Shown: positions 8,420 to 18,756, numbered from the stretch's first letter. The stretch is 64,000 bases of DNA from Notoacmeibacter sp. MSK16QG-6 (GCF_024158145.1 NZ_JAMYXM010000002.1:310001-374000); one strand, 5' to 3'. Notes: generated by a model not told the origin, from the sequence alone. Program-made: numbers and translations.

Positions 8420-8613
8420 AGCCATCTGACGAGACAGTCCATGTGCGCCGCGAAAAGATCAATGAAGGCGATCCAGCCCAATTCTCATGGTAAAGTGAGG
8501 ATGGGGCATATAGATCTGAAATAAAACGAAATATAGTCTCGGCTGACGAAATTGGTGGGGACGTTGGGTGAACCTCCCCCCGGTTGCCTTGGCTTTCAGA
8601 AGCGTTATGGTGA

Positions 8614-8636
8614 CACAACCAATCCTTTTGGTTGTG
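8614..8636 (+). promoter_or_regulatory. Perfect nine-base inverted repeat in the leader of the betaine-type transporter
   Basis: CACAACCAA (8614-8622) and TTGGTTGTG (8628-8636) form a perfect nine-base stem around TCCTT, 55 bases before the binding protein start. It is a candidate operator or RNA hairpin. It has no T-run after it and does not resemble a regulator box that I know. Confidence 0.4.
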
Positions 8637-8691
8637 CGTGAACTACATGCGCGATCCATCTCAAAAAAATCGTACGGGAGAACGACGAGAC

Positions 8692-9711
8692 ATGATCAAC
8701 AAACAACTTCTTACTCTTGCCGCCGGTGCAGCCGCCCTCGCCTTCAGCGCGACAGGCGCCGCCGCACAGGACTCCAGCTGCGGCAGTGTCTCGATGGCTG
8801 AATTCGATTGGCCATCCGGTGAGTTGATGGCCAATGTCGACAAGATCATTCTGGAAGAGGGTTATGGCTGCGATGTGCAGCTCGTGACCGGCGGCACCAC
8901 CACCATCTTCGCCTCAATGAACGAGAAGGGCGAACCGGAAGTGGCCGGAGAACTATGGATCAACGCCGTCCGGGACCTTTTGGAAAAGGGCATTGAGGAA
9001 GGCGAACTGAAGATCGTCAATGAAGGCCCGATTACCGATCTTGGCGAAGGCTGGTGGGTGACGCCCAAATTCGCCGAAGAGCATCCCGAGCTCGATACGG
9101 TCGAGAAGATCCTGGAACATCCTGAACTCTTCCCCTACCAGGAAGACGAATCCAAGGGTGCTTTCATCGGATGCCCCGCCGGCTGGGGTTGCCAGCTCGT
9201 CAACGCCAACCTTTACCGTGCCTTCGACATGGAAGAGAAAGGCTGGGAGCTGGTCGATCCGGGTTCGGCCGCTGGTCTGGATGGCTCGATGTCGAAAGCC
9301 GCCGAGCGTGGCGAGCCGTGGTTCGGCTACTACTGGTCGCCCACCGCCATGATCGGCAAGTACGAAATGGTTCTGCTGCCGTTCGAAGCCGAATTCGCCG
9401 GTGACGAAAACTGGAACGGCTGTATCGCGCTGGCCGAGCAGGATTGTGAAGATCCGAAGAAAACTGCATGGACCAAGTCCGAAGTGCGGACGGTCGTGAC
9501 CGATGAGTTCGCCGAGAAGTCGGGGCCGGCTCAGGACTACCTGTCCAAGCGTGTCTTCCCCGGCGAGGTGATGAACCAGATGCTCGTCTATATGCAGGAC
9601 GAACAGGCCGGTGGCGAGGATGCAGCCTTCTACTTCCTCGAAAAGCATAAGGACCTCTGGAGTGAGTGGGTCACCGAGGACGTCGCCAAAAAGGTCGAAG
9701 AAAAACTCTAA
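8692..9711 (+). CDS. Glycine betaine/choline-type ABC transporter substrate-binding protein (OpuAC family)
   Basis: 339 residues from ATG 8692; the frame is open to 8632, but ATG 8692 gives a clean signal peptide (MINKQLLTLAAGAAALAFSA, cleavage after AAA near residue 24). The OpuAC domain covers the rest, with VSMAEFDWPSGELMANVDKI, TGGTTTIFASMNEKGEPEVAGELW and many aromatic residues (GEGWWVTP, WFGYYWSPTAM) of the kind that form quaternary-ammonium cages. Several cysteines (Cys-rich GCPAGWGCQL) may form disulfides. A terminator follows, so the binding protein should be made in excess over the permease and ATPase. Confidence 0.88.
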   Translation: MINKQLLTLAAGAAALAFSATGAAAQDSSCGSVSMAEFDWPSGELMANVDKIILEEGYGCDVQLVTGGTTTIFASMNEKGEPEVAGELWINAVRDLLEKGIEEGELKIVNEGPITDLGEGWWVTPKFAEEHPELDTVEKILEHPELFPYQEDESKGAFIGCPAGWGCQLVNANLYRAFDMEEKGWELVDPGSAAGLDGSMSKAAERGEPWFGYYWSPTAMIGKYEMVLLPFEAEFAGDENWNGCIALAEQDCEDPKKTAWTKSEVRTVVTDEFAEKSGPAQDYLSKRVFPGEVMNQMLVYMQDEQAGGEDAAFYFLEKHKDLWSEWVTEDVAKKVEEKL

Positions 9712-9725
9712 GACCAATTGATTGC

Positions 9726-9756
9726 GGGAGTCGCCCACCGGGCGGCTCTCTTTTTT
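9726..9756 (+). terminator. Intra-operon terminator between binding protein and permease
   Basis: Stem of about ten pairs, 9726-9735 with 9741-9750 (GTCGCC/GGCGGC core, two G-T wobbles), loop CACCG, then TTTTTT at 9751-9756. It lies 14 bases after the binding protein stop and 53 bases before the permease start, the usual place for a partial terminator that sets subunit ratio. Confidence 0.8.
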
Positions 9757-9809
9757 GTCGGTAACGAGCGCCGACAGCGTGAAGGCAATTTAGATGATGG
9801 GTGGAGTAT

Positions 9810-10700
9810 ATGGAATTCTTTGATGAATTCCCGACGATGGGCCGTTCGGACCTTCGCGATCTGAAAAAGGCGATCGATAGCGGTTTTCGGAACTTTTCAC
9901 GGAATTACGGAGAAGGACTGGAAGATTTTTTCGATCCGCTTCTGCAGTTTCTGGTGTGGTTCGAAAGGCTTCTGGTCAATACGCCATGGCCGATAGTCCT
10001 TGCCGCCATTGCAGGCCTGGTATGGTTCGGTGCCAGGTCGGTAACGATGGTGATCGCCACGATCGTCTGCTTCATGGTCATCGGATATCTCGATATGTGG
10101 GAAGATACGATGGCGACATTGGCCATCGTTTCGGTCGCAACCGTTATCTGCATCGCAATCGGCCTGCCTGTCGGCATTCTGATGGCGCGTTCGAACAAGT
10201 TTCAGGCAGCGATCACCCCTATCCTGGATGTGATGCAGACCATTCCGAGCTTCGTCTATCTTATCCCCGTCGTCATGCTTCTTGGCATCGGCAAGGTGCC
10301 AGGCCTGATCGCCGTGTGCATTTACGCGCTGCCGCCAATGGCGCGTCTGACCAATCTCGGTATTAGGCTGGTCGACAAGGAAGTTCTTGAAGCTGCAACG
10401 GCCTTCGGCGCCGACTACAAGCAAAAGCTCTTCGGCGTGCAAATTCCACTGGCGCTGCCAACCATTTTCGCCGGCGTCAACCAGACCATCATGATGGCTC
10501 TGTCGATGGTCGTCATCGCCTCCTTGATTGGCGTTGCGGGACTCGGTGTGCCGGTTCTCCGCGCGGTATCGAACCAGTACCTCGCTCTCGGTCTGATGAA
10601 CGGGCTGGCCATCGTTGCACTCGCAATTATCTTCGACCGCGTTTCGCAAAGGTTCGGCCGCCGCATGCAAAGCTATCGTGAGGAAGGGGCGGGCCATTGA
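9810..10700 (+). CDS. Betaine-type ABC transporter permease (ProW/OpuAB family)
   Basis: 296 residues from ATG 9810, which has GGTGGAG just upstream; an in-frame GTG at 9801 is the alternative. An N-terminal non-hydrophobic region of about 65 residues precedes five to six membrane segments, as in ProW. The inner-membrane domain contains VMQTIPSFVYLIPVVMLLG, the EAA loop EAATAFGADYKQKLFGVQIP and MALSMVVIASLIGVAGLG. The stop overlaps the ATPase start. Confidence 0.9.
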   Translation: MEFFDEFPTMGRSDLRDLKKAIDSGFRNFSRNYGEGLEDFFDPLLQFLVWFERLLVNTPWPIVLAAIAGLVWFGARSVTMVIATIVCFMVIGYLDMWEDTMATLAIVSVATVICIAIGLPVGILMARSNKFQAAITPILDVMQTIPSFVYLIPVVMLLGIGKVPGLIAVCIYALPPMARLTNLGIRLVDKEVLEAATAFGADYKQKLFGVQIPLALPTIFAGVNQTIMMALSMVVIASLIGVAGLGVPVLRAVSNQYLALGLMNGLAIVALAIIFDRVSQRFGRRMQSYREEGAGH

Positions 10701-11821
10701 CGCAGACAGATTCCACAGCGCCTGTCTCCGCAGGAGACGAGATAAAGGTCTCCATCCGAAATCTGTATAAGATTTTCGGCGATAATCCGCAGGCTCATAT
10801 CGACGCCGTCCGAAACGGCATGGGCAAGCCGGAACTGCTGGAAAAACACGCTCACGTTCTTGGTTTGCAGGATATCAACGTCGATATTCCCGCGCGTAAG
10901 CTTCAGGTCATCATGGGCCTTTCGGGGTCGGGCAAATCGACGCTGATCCGCCACATCAACCGGCTGATCGATCCCACGGCCGGCGAGATAATCGTCGACG
11001 GCGAGAACGTCCTTGAATTCGATCAGAAACGCCTGATGGAATTTCGTCGGCATAAGACCTCGATGGTCTTTCAGCGCTTTGGCCTCTTCCCCCATCGCAC
11101 GGTGGAGGAAAACGTCGCCTACGGGCTGACCGTTCAGGGGATCGACAAGAAGAAGGCGGCTGATGCAAGCCGATACTGGACCGAGAAGGTCGGCCTCGCC
11201 GGCTATGAAGGCAGCTATCCGAACCAGCTTTCCGGCGGAATGCAGCAACGTGTCGGGCTCGCCCGCGCTCTTGCAACAGATGCGGAAATTCTGCTGATGG
11301 ATGAGGCCTTTTCGGCGCTCGACCCGCTCATCCGCACCGATATGCAGAACCTGCTTCTGGAACTGCAGACGGATCTGAACAAGACCATCATCTTCATCAC
11401 GCACGATCTTGATGAGGCGCTGAAACTTGCAGACCGCCTGGTGATCCTGAAGGATGGCGCGGTTGTCCAGCAGGGCGAGCCGCAACACATTCTACTTCAT
11501 CCGAACGATCCCTACATTGAGGACTTCGTGGCCGACATCAATCGCGCGCGTGTTCTCCGGGTTCGCTCGGTCATGGAGCCGCTTGCCGGCTCTGCGACGG
11601 TCGAACAGGCTGCACAGATCGAAGCGGGCGATCATCTGATCGATCACGATCAGACGCTTGAGGAGGTCATCGGGCATTCGCGCGGCGAGGTCGATCGCGA
11701 CTACCTCGTACTCAAAGACGGACAGCCGGTCGGCAATCTGCACATGGAAGATGTCGTGCGAGCTCTTGTGCCGCGAGTTCCGGAAAACGAAGCGCCCACG
11801 GAAAAGACAGGCGACGCCTGA
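10697..11821 (+). CDS. Betaine-type ABC transporter ATPase (ProV/OpuAA family)
   Basis: 374 residues from TTG 10697, overlapping the permease stop. The N-terminus has the ProV-type element KIFGDNP before the core, then Walker [11 protein letters not shown]-loop [14 protein letters not shown], signature [10 protein letters not shown], Walker [14 protein letters not shown] and H-loop ITHDLDEAL. After the nucleotide-binding domain, residues about 275-374 form a CBS-like tail ([20 protein letters not shown]), which in OpuA senses ionic strength. Together with the two upstream genes it forms a complete importer for a quaternary ammonium compound. It ends 16 bases from the convergent pcaB gene. Confidence 0.9.
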   Translation: MTQTDSTAPVSAGDEIKVSIRNLYKIFGDNPQAHIDAVRNGMGKPELLEKHAHVLGLQDINVDIPARKLQVIMGLSGSGKSTLIRHINRLIDPTAGEIIVDGENVLEFDQKRLMEFRRHKTSMVFQRFGLFPHRTVEENVAYGLTVQGIDKKKAADASRYWTEKVGLAGYEGSYPNQLSGGMQQRVGLARALATDAEILLMDEAFSALDPLIRTDMQNLLLELQTDLNKTIIFITHDLDEALKLADRLVILKDGAVVQQGEPQHILLHPNDPYIEDFVADINRARVLRVRSVMEPLAGSATVEQAAQIEAGDHLIDHDQTLEEVIGHSRGEVDRDYLVLKDGQPVGNLHMEDVVRALVPRVPENEAPTEKTGDA

Positions 11822-11837
11822 GACTTACACGCCTCGC

Positions 11838-12941
11838 TTACTCGTCGCGCGCTTTTCCCATCGTCTCGATCTGATCGAGAAGGCGCGTCGACAGAAGAAG
11901 CGCGCGACCGGTTGCGAGGCACATGGCTGGCAGAACCATCCATTCCAGCGTCCATGCCGTGCCGCTACGCTCCTGTTCATGCACGAGAGCGCTGTGCAGA
12001 AGCCCTGATTGCGCGGCATTGTAACGGGCGAGCGACACAAGAACCTCGGCCGCTACGGGGTTGGATTTATGGGCCATGGCGGAAGAACCGCCGGCTCCGG
12101 ATAGCGTCACCTCATCGATGCCATTCTGCGCCATCAGAGCAACATCCTGCCCCATTTTGCCGAGAGCGCCGGAGAGCCGCGCCAGCATTTCACCCTGGGC
12201 AATGATGGGACGGCGATCATTGTGCCAGGCATAACCGGGATCGATCAGGCCGAGCTTCCCGGCAAGCATACTCGCCACCCCGTCCGCCTGATCATCAAAT
12301 CCGCGTCGATCACCCACGGGACCGCCCAATTGCAGCCACTCGATACTGGACGACAGACGCGCCCAATCCTCCAGTAATGCCCGCAGCGGACGACGCCAGT
12401 TCTCCAGACGATGAGGTAGTTTGATCGGCAGAGCCGCCTGCATGCGCGTCCGTCCCATAACGGTGCGGTCACCGAAACGGGCGGACAGATTGTCCAATTG
12501 CTCGACGAGATACTGGAGACGAAGTTCGAGACGCGCATTCACATCTCGCAGGCAAAGCGTAAGCGCCGTATCCATGACATCCTGGCTTGTTGCACCGGTG
12601 TGAACGGCGGCAGCCGCCTCTTCGCTTAGCTCCTCTTTCAGCTGCTGGACGTAACCGGCGATTGTTACGCCATCGCGCGCTGTCCGATCCGCAAGCATCT
12701 CCGTATCGGGCAAGAATCTCGCCAGATGCCGTATCGCTTCGGAGGCGGGCTCTTGCTCTACAAGACCCAGATCGCGCTTGGTTTCGACAAGCGCGGTTTC
12801 AAATTGACGATAATGGGAAAGAATGGCGATGTCGCCAAGCAACGCCTGCAATTCGCGGTCGCCCAAAAGATCGGCGAATATCGCCGAGGACTGAACGGTT
12901 CCGCCAATTCCATCGAGTGCAGGACCTTCTTTGACGTCCAT
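11838..12941 (-). CDS. pcaB: 3-carboxy-cis,cis-muconate cycloisomerase
   Basis: 367 residues from ATG 12941, preceded by AAGGATTTCG; the frame extends to 12986 without better support. Fumarase/aspartase-superfamily protein: VHTGATSQDVMDTALTLCLR (substrate-binding region, THGATSQD-like) and the signature GGSSAMAHKSNPVAAEVLV near residue 260. It converts 3-carboxymuconate to 4-carboxymuconolactone, the step after PcaHG. Last gene of the pobA-pcaDCHGB operon, 67 bases after pcaG. It is shorter than the roughly 450-residue pseudomonad PcaB but close to rhizobial forms. Confidence 0.92.
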   Translation of the reverse strand: MDVKEGPALDGIGGTVQSSAIFADLLGDRELQALLGDIAILSHYRQFETALVETKRDLGLVEQEPASEAIRHLARFLPDTEMLADRTARDGVTIAGYVQQLKEELSEEAAAAVHTGATSQDVMDTALTLCLRDVNARLELRLQYLVEQLDNLSARFGDRTVMGRTRMQAALPIKLPHRLENWRRPLRALLEDWARLSSSIEWLQLGGPVGDRRGFDDQADGVASMLAGKLGLIDPGYAWHNDRRPIIAQGEMLARLSGALGKMGQDVALMAQNGIDEVTLSGAGGSSAMAHKSNPVAAEVLVSLARYNAAQSGLLHSALVHEQERSGTAWTLEWMVLPAMCLATGRALLLSTRLLDQIETMGKARDE

Positions 12942-13008
12942 CGAAATCCTTCCGGAAGAAGAGAATGGCCTGCGGTGCCGCCACACGCCTAGCCCAGCGA
13001 AACGTCAC

Positions 13009-13622
13009 CTAGATATCGAAAAAGATCGTCTCATTGTGACCCTGAATACGGATATCGAAACGATAACCGTCCGCCTCCTTGCAGGCAATCAAGGTCGGCA
13101 CCCGGCTCTGGTGCTCGATTTTCGTCAGGATTGGGTCTTCACTATTCGCCTCCTCTTCATCGGCGAAATACATGCGTGTCTGAAGACCGATATTGATACC
13201 CCGCGCAACGATCCAAAAAGTGAGGTGTGGCGCCTGATCCCGCCCGCTGGGATGCGCAACCCTTCCAGGCTTGACCGTTTCAAACGAGAACGACCCATCG
13301 GCCCCATCGACAGGAAACCGGCCCCATCCACGGCATTTCGGATCTGCTTCTCCGCGTGTCTCGCTTGGTGAATTGTACAGACCGTCGGCATCTGCCTGCC
13401 AGATTTCGATCACCGCATCTTTCAGCGGCGTGCCGGTGCCATCGATCACCTTGCCCGCCACCGTGATGCGCTCGCCTCTGACGCCATCCTCGATGATTCT
13501 GGTTCCGAGATCTTCGTCGTAAATACCGGAGATGCCAGCGAAATTAGGCGTCAACCCAATGTGAACGTAAGGTCCAGCCGTCTGCGACGAGGTTTCCTTG
13601 AGCGTATCGAGCGGTTGCACCA

Positions 13623-13623
<1 letters not shown>
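13009..13623 (-). CDS. pcaG: Protocatechuate 3,4-dioxygenase alpha subunit
   Basis: 204 residues. Intradiol dioxygenase fold: QTAGPYVHIGLTPNFAGI at the N-terminus, GERITVAGKVIDGTGTPLKDAVIEIWQADADG in the centre and APHLTFWIVARGINIGLQTRMYF near residue 140. The metal-ligand histidines of the beta subunit are absent (PHLTFW in place of HIHFS), as expected for the non-catalytic alpha chain. Its start overlaps the pcaH stop by one base, consistent with 1:1 subunit synthesis. Confidence 0.94.
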
Positions 13624-14796
<1,173 letters not shown>

Positions 14797-14800
<4 letters not shown>

Positions 14801-15594
14801 GCTCTCGTTCCTCCCAGCCCATTCAAAAATGACCGCATATGACGGACGACTGCTCCAGGTTGCTCGATATTGGGCAGATGCCCGGCTCCGCCAATAGTTT
14901 CGAACAGGCTCCCTGCAATCAGATCGGCCGTGCTCTGGACCAACTGTGGCGGCGTCGAACCATCCTCCTCACCGACCAGTAGCAGTGTCGGCACAGTTAT
15001 CGATTGCGCCACCTCCGTGAAATCGCTGTCGCGCAACGCCTCGCATGTCCCTGCATATCCTTTGACCGGCGTGCGTTCGAGCATGGCGCGGTAAAGCGGA
15101 AATTGCGGATCGCCGCGCCTGAAATCATCGGTGAACCACCGCGCGAGGATATCGCTGGAAATGGCCGCTATGCCTTTGCTCCGAACATGCTCGATGCGCG
15201 TATTCCACATCTCGTCCGAGCCAATCTTGTGGGCGGTATCCATGAGAACCAGCGCCGAGACGAGATCGGAGCGCTTGCCATAGACACCCTGGGCGATCTG
15301 ACCGCCGACTGACAGGCCGCATACGATTGCGGGACCGCAATCTACATGTTCGATCAGTCCGATCAAGTCATCGACGTGATTGCTCATGCTCAGCGGTCCG
15401 TTCGGCAGGCCAGAAAGGCCGTGTCCGCGCTTGTCGTAGAAAACAAGGCGGTAATCGTCGGCCAATTCGCTCCCTACCGCGTCCCAAATGCGAAAATCCG
15501 TTCCGAGGGAATTGGAGAAAAAGATCGTCGGACCGGAGGCGTTGCCTCTCACATCGTAATGAAGCGCAACGCCATTGGGCGAAACCGATTGCAT
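14797..15594 (-). CDS. pcaD: 3-oxoadipate enol-lactonase
   Basis: 265 residues, alpha/beta hydrolase. Oxyanion region FSNSLGTDFRIWD, nucleophile elbow GLSVGGQIAQ (Ser near residue 94), an acid in LLLVGEEDGSTPP and a histidine in IGGAGHLPNIEQP complete the triad. It hydrolyses 3-oxoadipate enol-lactone to 3-oxoadipate. It lies 60 bases after pobA and overlaps pcaC by four bases. The next steps (pcaIJ, pcaF) are not in the window. Confidence 0.93.
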
Positions 15595-15654
15595 GTTGTC
15601 CCTTTCTCGTTCAGCGCACGGCCTTCAGATACGATCGCTTGCGTCACAACCGCA

Positions 15655-16881
15655 TCAAACTTGAGTATCGAGGTGTTGGAGCCCTCTGTCGTAAGGCAAG
15701 CCTGTGTAGGTTTCGGCCATCAATGTTTGTGCAGCCTCGGAATCCCTGATGCGCTTCAGTTCGACCTCCTGAACCTGCTGGTCGAACGGCGTTTGATCCG
15801 GAAAGCGATGCATCATCGACGTCATCCACCATGAAAAATGGATGGCGCGCCATACTCTGTCGAGAGCGCGCGCGGAGTAGATATCGATGCCGTGCTCATC
15901 CTTATCCTTGATAACCTGTATGAGGCCCTCGGCAAGATAGCGAACATCGGAGATTGCGAGGTTAAGACCCTTGGCGCCCGTTGGCGGAACGATATGACTG
16001 GCATCGCCTGCCAGAAACAACCGGCCATGCCGCATCGGCTCGGACACAAAAGAGCGGAGCGGAGCGATGGATTTCTCTACCGAAGGTCCGGTTTCTAGCG
16101 CCTCGGCGCTATCAGCCGGCAGGCGGCGTCGCAATTCGTCCCAGAAAGCATCGTCGGACCAACTCTCGACCTTCTGATTGACCGGAACCTGTATGTAATA
16201 GCGCGACAGATTGGCGTTGCGCATGGACGCCAGCGCAAAACCGCGCTCATGATTGGCATAAATCAGTTCGTCGCTGACCGGCTCTGTGCGTGACAGAACG
16301 CCAAGCCAACCGAAAGGATAGACCCGTTCGTATTCTTTGCGCACATCTTGCGGAATGGTCTGGCGGCAAACACCGTGAAAGCCGTCGCATCCTGCGACGA
16401 ACTGGCAATCGATCCGGTGATCAACGCCATCCTTCCGATAGGTGACGAATGGCTTTTCTGTCTCGATGTCCTGTGGCCGCACGTCTTCGGCCTCGTGAAC
16501 GATTGAGACCGCCCCGGAGCGATCGAGCGCGTCATAGAGGTCACGGGTCACTTCGGTCTGTCCATAGACCATGACCGATCGACCGCAGGCCTTCATGAAA
16601 TCCACTCTGAAAGCGGTATTGGCCGCCGCCAGATAAGCGCCGTCATGGACGTAGCCTTCACGGTCCATGCGGTCACCGACACCCGCCTGCCGCAGTGTCT
16701 CGGCAGATCCCCACTCCAGCACGCCGGCCCGGATTCGAGACAGCACGTAGTCACGGCTTCGACGTTCGAGAACAACCGTTTCCACGCCTGCGCGGCTAAG
16801 CAGTCGGGCCAATAGCAATCCGGCAGGACCGCCGCCAACAATCGCGACATCGACCTTCAATCGCCCCTCCTCCATTGGCAT
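15655..16881 (-). CDS. pobA: 4-hydroxybenzoate 3-monooxygenase
   Basis: 408 residues (a second ATG six bases in is an alternative start). Flavoprotein aromatic hydroxylase: FAD fingerprint VAIVGGGPAGLLLARLLSRA at residues 10-29, SRIRAGVLEWG as in PobA, the CDGFHGVCRQ DG motif near 165, and GDASHIVPPTGAKGLNLAIS near 295. It uses NADPH and oxygen to convert 4-hydroxybenzoate to protocatechuate, feeding pcaHG downstream. It is the first gene of the operon; neither a PobR- nor a PcaQ-type regulator is adjacent, which is unusual. Confidence 0.95.
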   Translation of the reverse strand: MPMEEGRLKVDVAIVGGGPAGLLLARLLSRAGVETVVLERRSRDYVLSRIRAGVLEWGSAETLRQAGVGDRMDREGYVHDGAYLAAANTAFRVDFMKACGRSVMVYGQTEVTRDLYDALDRSGAVSIVHEAEDVRPQDIETEKPFVTYRKDGVDHRIDCQFVAGCDGFHGVCRQTIPQDVRKEYERVYPFGWLGVLSRTEPVSDELIYANHERGFALASMRNANLSRYYIQVPVNQKVESWSDDAFWDELRRRLPADSAEALETGPSVEKSIAPLRSFVSEPMRHGRLFLAGDASHIVPPTGAKGLNLAISDVRYLAEGLIQVIKDKDEHGIDIYSARALDRVWRAIHFSWWMTSMMHRFPDQTPFDQQVQEVELKRIRDSEAAQTLMAETYTGLPYDRGLQHLDTQV

Positions 16882-17001
16882 GACAGATTACACGCCAACG
16901 CTATTTAGAGAATGGACTGACGACGCCTATATTTGTACTTTTTCCGACATGCGCGCCAGCGCGAACGCGCCGACGCCTATCTAAAATTTCGAAGATGTTA
17001 G

Positions 17002-17031
17002 GCGGAGCCCGATCGCAAGACCCGGCTCCGC
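17002..17031 (-). terminator. Hairpin downstream of the L,D-transpeptidase gene
   Basis: GCGGAGCC (17002-17009) pairs with GGCTCCGC (17024-17031), 27 bases past the transpeptidase stop and upstream of pobA. There is no real T-run, so intrinsic termination is uncertain; the hairpin may mark a 3' end. Confidence 0.45.
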
Positions 17032-17057
17032 AGTTTCGAGCGTGATTTGACGCGTCG

Positions 17058-17486
17058 TTAGTTCTTGATGACGACACGCATGTTGCGCATCCCGACCTGA
17101 CGGGTCCAATTGTAAAGCTGCGCCGCATGGCTCGGGTGAAGCCGAACACAGCCGTGCGATGCCGGCCGGCCGAGCGAGCGGATCGCCCCTGTGCCATGAA
17201 TGGCATAGCCTCCGTGAAAGAAAATCGAATGCGGCATGGGCGACATATCGTATTTCCGGCTATACCACTGCCGGTGCATCCGTTTGGCCGAATAGGTGCC
17301 GCGCGGGGTGTAGTAACCGCGGCGTGCGGTGGACACCCGCCACCGGCTGAGAACACGGCCATTTTTCAGAACGGTCATGCGCTGCTGGGAGATATCGATC
17401 TGCGCAACTAGCTTGGCTGCGGAAGCGGAAATCGGGCTGATCGACAGAATAAGCGTGGCGACGAAAGCGACGAGTACAGACTTCAT
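17058..17486 (-). CDS. L,D-transpeptidase (YkuD domain), exported
   Basis: 142 residues from ATG 17486, chosen because GAGGG precedes it and a signal peptide starts there (hydrophobic stretch VLVAFVATLILSI, cleavage near SASA-A). The YkuD domain covers most of the mature protein: IDISQQRMTVLKNGR, TPRGTYSA, IFFHGGYAIHGTGA and the catalytic motif SHGCVRLH with the nucleophilic cysteine. It forms 3-3 peptidoglycan cross-links or anchors outer-membrane proteins to peptidoglycan in the periplasm. The size is that of the short rhizobial ErfK/YbiS/YcfS/YnhG-type enzymes. Confidence 0.9.
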   Translation of the reverse strand: MKSVLVAFVATLILSISPISASAAKLVAQIDISQQRMTVLKNGRVLSRWRVSTARRGYYTPRGTYSAKRMHRQWYSRKYDMSPMPHSIFFHGGYAIHGTGAIRSLGRPASHGCVRLHPSHAAQLYNWTRQVGMRNMRVVIKN

Positions 17487-17704
17487 GGAACCCTCAAACT
17501 CATATTGGTACATCCCTTACCTGCCCTAAGGTGACAGAAACACGTCAAGGTTTCATCACAAAATTGCCCCAAACGCTGCTTTTCGCATTCATAGATGCGA
17601 AACCCTGCATGGAACTAAGACTGAAAATATGTTTGGCAGCAAACACTTGGAAAATCCGTTCACATCACACCAAAATTTCGTGGGGCAGTGCAGGAAGTGC
17701 CGCA

Positions 17705-18499
17705 TTGCCTGAGCTCGATCTAATTCTGCTGGCTTTACTGTGCGTCGGCTTCTCTGCCGGCCTGATCGATGCGATTGCCGGTGGCGGTGGACTGCTGACC
17801 ATCCCCGCACTTCTTCTCGCTGGCATGCCGCCTTTGACGGCACTTGGAACGAACAAACTTCAATCCATGTTCGGATCGGGCTCGGCCTGCCTGCATTACG
17901 CACGCGCGCATCAGTTGGACTGGAGGCTCTGGTGGCCCTACGCCATTGTTTCGGGAATAGCCGCTATGGCCGGTGCGGGGCTTGCAGGACTACTGCCTCA
18001 GATCGTCCTTGCCACCCTCCTCCCGTTCTTTCTAATCGCGGTGGCCGTCTGGTTCGCATTGTGGAAATCTCCGGCCAAGACCGAGATCGAAACGCCACGC
18101 ATTGGCCGAAGAGCGTTCGGTTTCAGCGCTGTGCCGGCGGTTGGTTTCTATGACGGGATTTTCGGTCCGGGAACCGGATCGTTTTTTGTTCTCGCCTTCA
18201 CGACATTGCGAGGTCAGAACCTGCTGAGAGCCACCGCGCATACAAAACTGATGAATTTCGCGTCTAATATCGGTGGATTTGCCGGGTTCTTGGCGCTCGG
18301 CGCGGTGAACTGGCGGATCGGCCTTGCAATGGGCGTCACGCAATTTCTCGGCGCTCGCCTTGGCGCTGCACTGGCGATCCGTGGCGGCGCCTGGCTTATT
18401 CGTCCACTGCTCATCCTCATCTGCCTGGCAACCGCTATTCGGCTCTTCTCACAAGCCGATCATCCCGTGGGTAATCTGGTTCGGCACCTGCTGGCCTGA
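17705..18499 (+). CDS. TauE/SafE-family membrane transporter
   Basis: 264 residues from TTG 17705. The frame is open back to 17531, but those 58 residues are non-hydrophobic, and TTG 17705 has AGGAAG at good spacing with the first membrane helix directly after it. About eight hydrophobic segments with the family hallmark GFSAGLIDAIAGGGGLLTIP, TALGTNKLQSMFGS, and in the second half GFYDGIFGPGTGSFF and TKLMNFASNIGG. Members export sulfite, sulfoacetate or related organosulfur anions, but most are uncharacterised; the substrate here is unknown. Confidence 0.85.
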   Translation: MPELDLILLALLCVGFSAGLIDAIAGGGGLLTIPALLLAGMPPLTALGTNKLQSMFGSGSACLHYARAHQLDWRLWWPYAIVSGIAAMAGAGLAGLLPQIVLATLLPFFLIAVAVWFALWKSPAKTEIETPRIGRRAFGFSAVPAVGFYDGIFGPGTGSFFVLAFTTLRGQNLLRATAHTKLMNFASNIGGFAGFLALGAVNWRIGLAMGVTQFLGARLGAALAIRGGAWLIRPLLILICLATAIRLFSQADHPVGNLVRHLLA

Positions 18500-18576
18500 A
18501 ACTTAAGGGGCGGATTTTACCCTTTGCTAAGGCCACGATAACCCAGAAGTAACGAAGAGAGACTAGAAAGAAAGAC

Positions 18577-18716
18577 GAAGCGGACAGCCGCTTCAGCGCT
18601 CCGGATCAGGTATTGCGTACCGGAGCCCGGTATCTTCGCCAGTGTTTGTCGGCGAAGCGCCAGCGTAGATTGGCAAGGCCACGTTTCACCGCGAAGACCG
18701 GCGAAACGTGGCTTTT
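18577..18716 (+). ncRNA. Candidate structured RNA: tandem perfect hairpins ending in an intrinsic terminator
   Basis: Four stem-loops follow one another: GAAGCGG/CCGCTTC (18577-18583/18588-18594), GCTCCGG/CCGGAGC (18598-18604/18620-18626), CTTCGCC/GGCGAAG (18634-18640/18651-18657) and the terminator at 18675-18715. TACCGG (18618-18623) can instead pair with CCGGTA (18627-18632), which excludes stem 2. No good reading frame covers the region. It could be an independent small RNA, the 3' UTR of the TauE gene or an attenuator for the downstream operon. I could not assign it to a known RNA family. Confidence 0.5.
18675..18716 (+). terminator. Strong intrinsic terminator
   Basis: Left arm 18675-18687 (AAGGCCACGTTTC) pairs with 18703-18715 (GAAACGTGGCTTT) through 13 positions including one G-T. 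An inner CCG/CGG stem lies after an A-C mismatch, with a seven-base loop. The T-run is short (TTTT at 18713-18716). The 5' AAG/TTT pairs allow some function on both strands. Confidence 0.75.
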
Positions 18717-18726
18717 GCGTCTGGGG

Positions 18727-18756
18727 TTGAAAATTTTCCTATTTGCACGCTTAAAT
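18727..18756 (+). promoter_or_regulatory. Putative sigma-70 type promoter for the adaptor/M50 operon
   Basis: TTGAAA at 18727-18732 and TTAAAT at 18751-18756 are separated by 18 bases, placing a start site near 18763 and a leader of about 20 bases before ATG 18783. It lies just after the terminator, so the operon could be transcribed independently of the upstream RNA. Confidence 0.4.

Noticed and set aside
17531-17704. Longer TauE-type protein starting at 17531
   Set aside because: The first 58 residues are not hydrophobic, overlap the promoter region of the divergent transpeptidase gene and have no ribosome binding site, while TTG 17705 has AGGAAG and begins at the first membrane helix.
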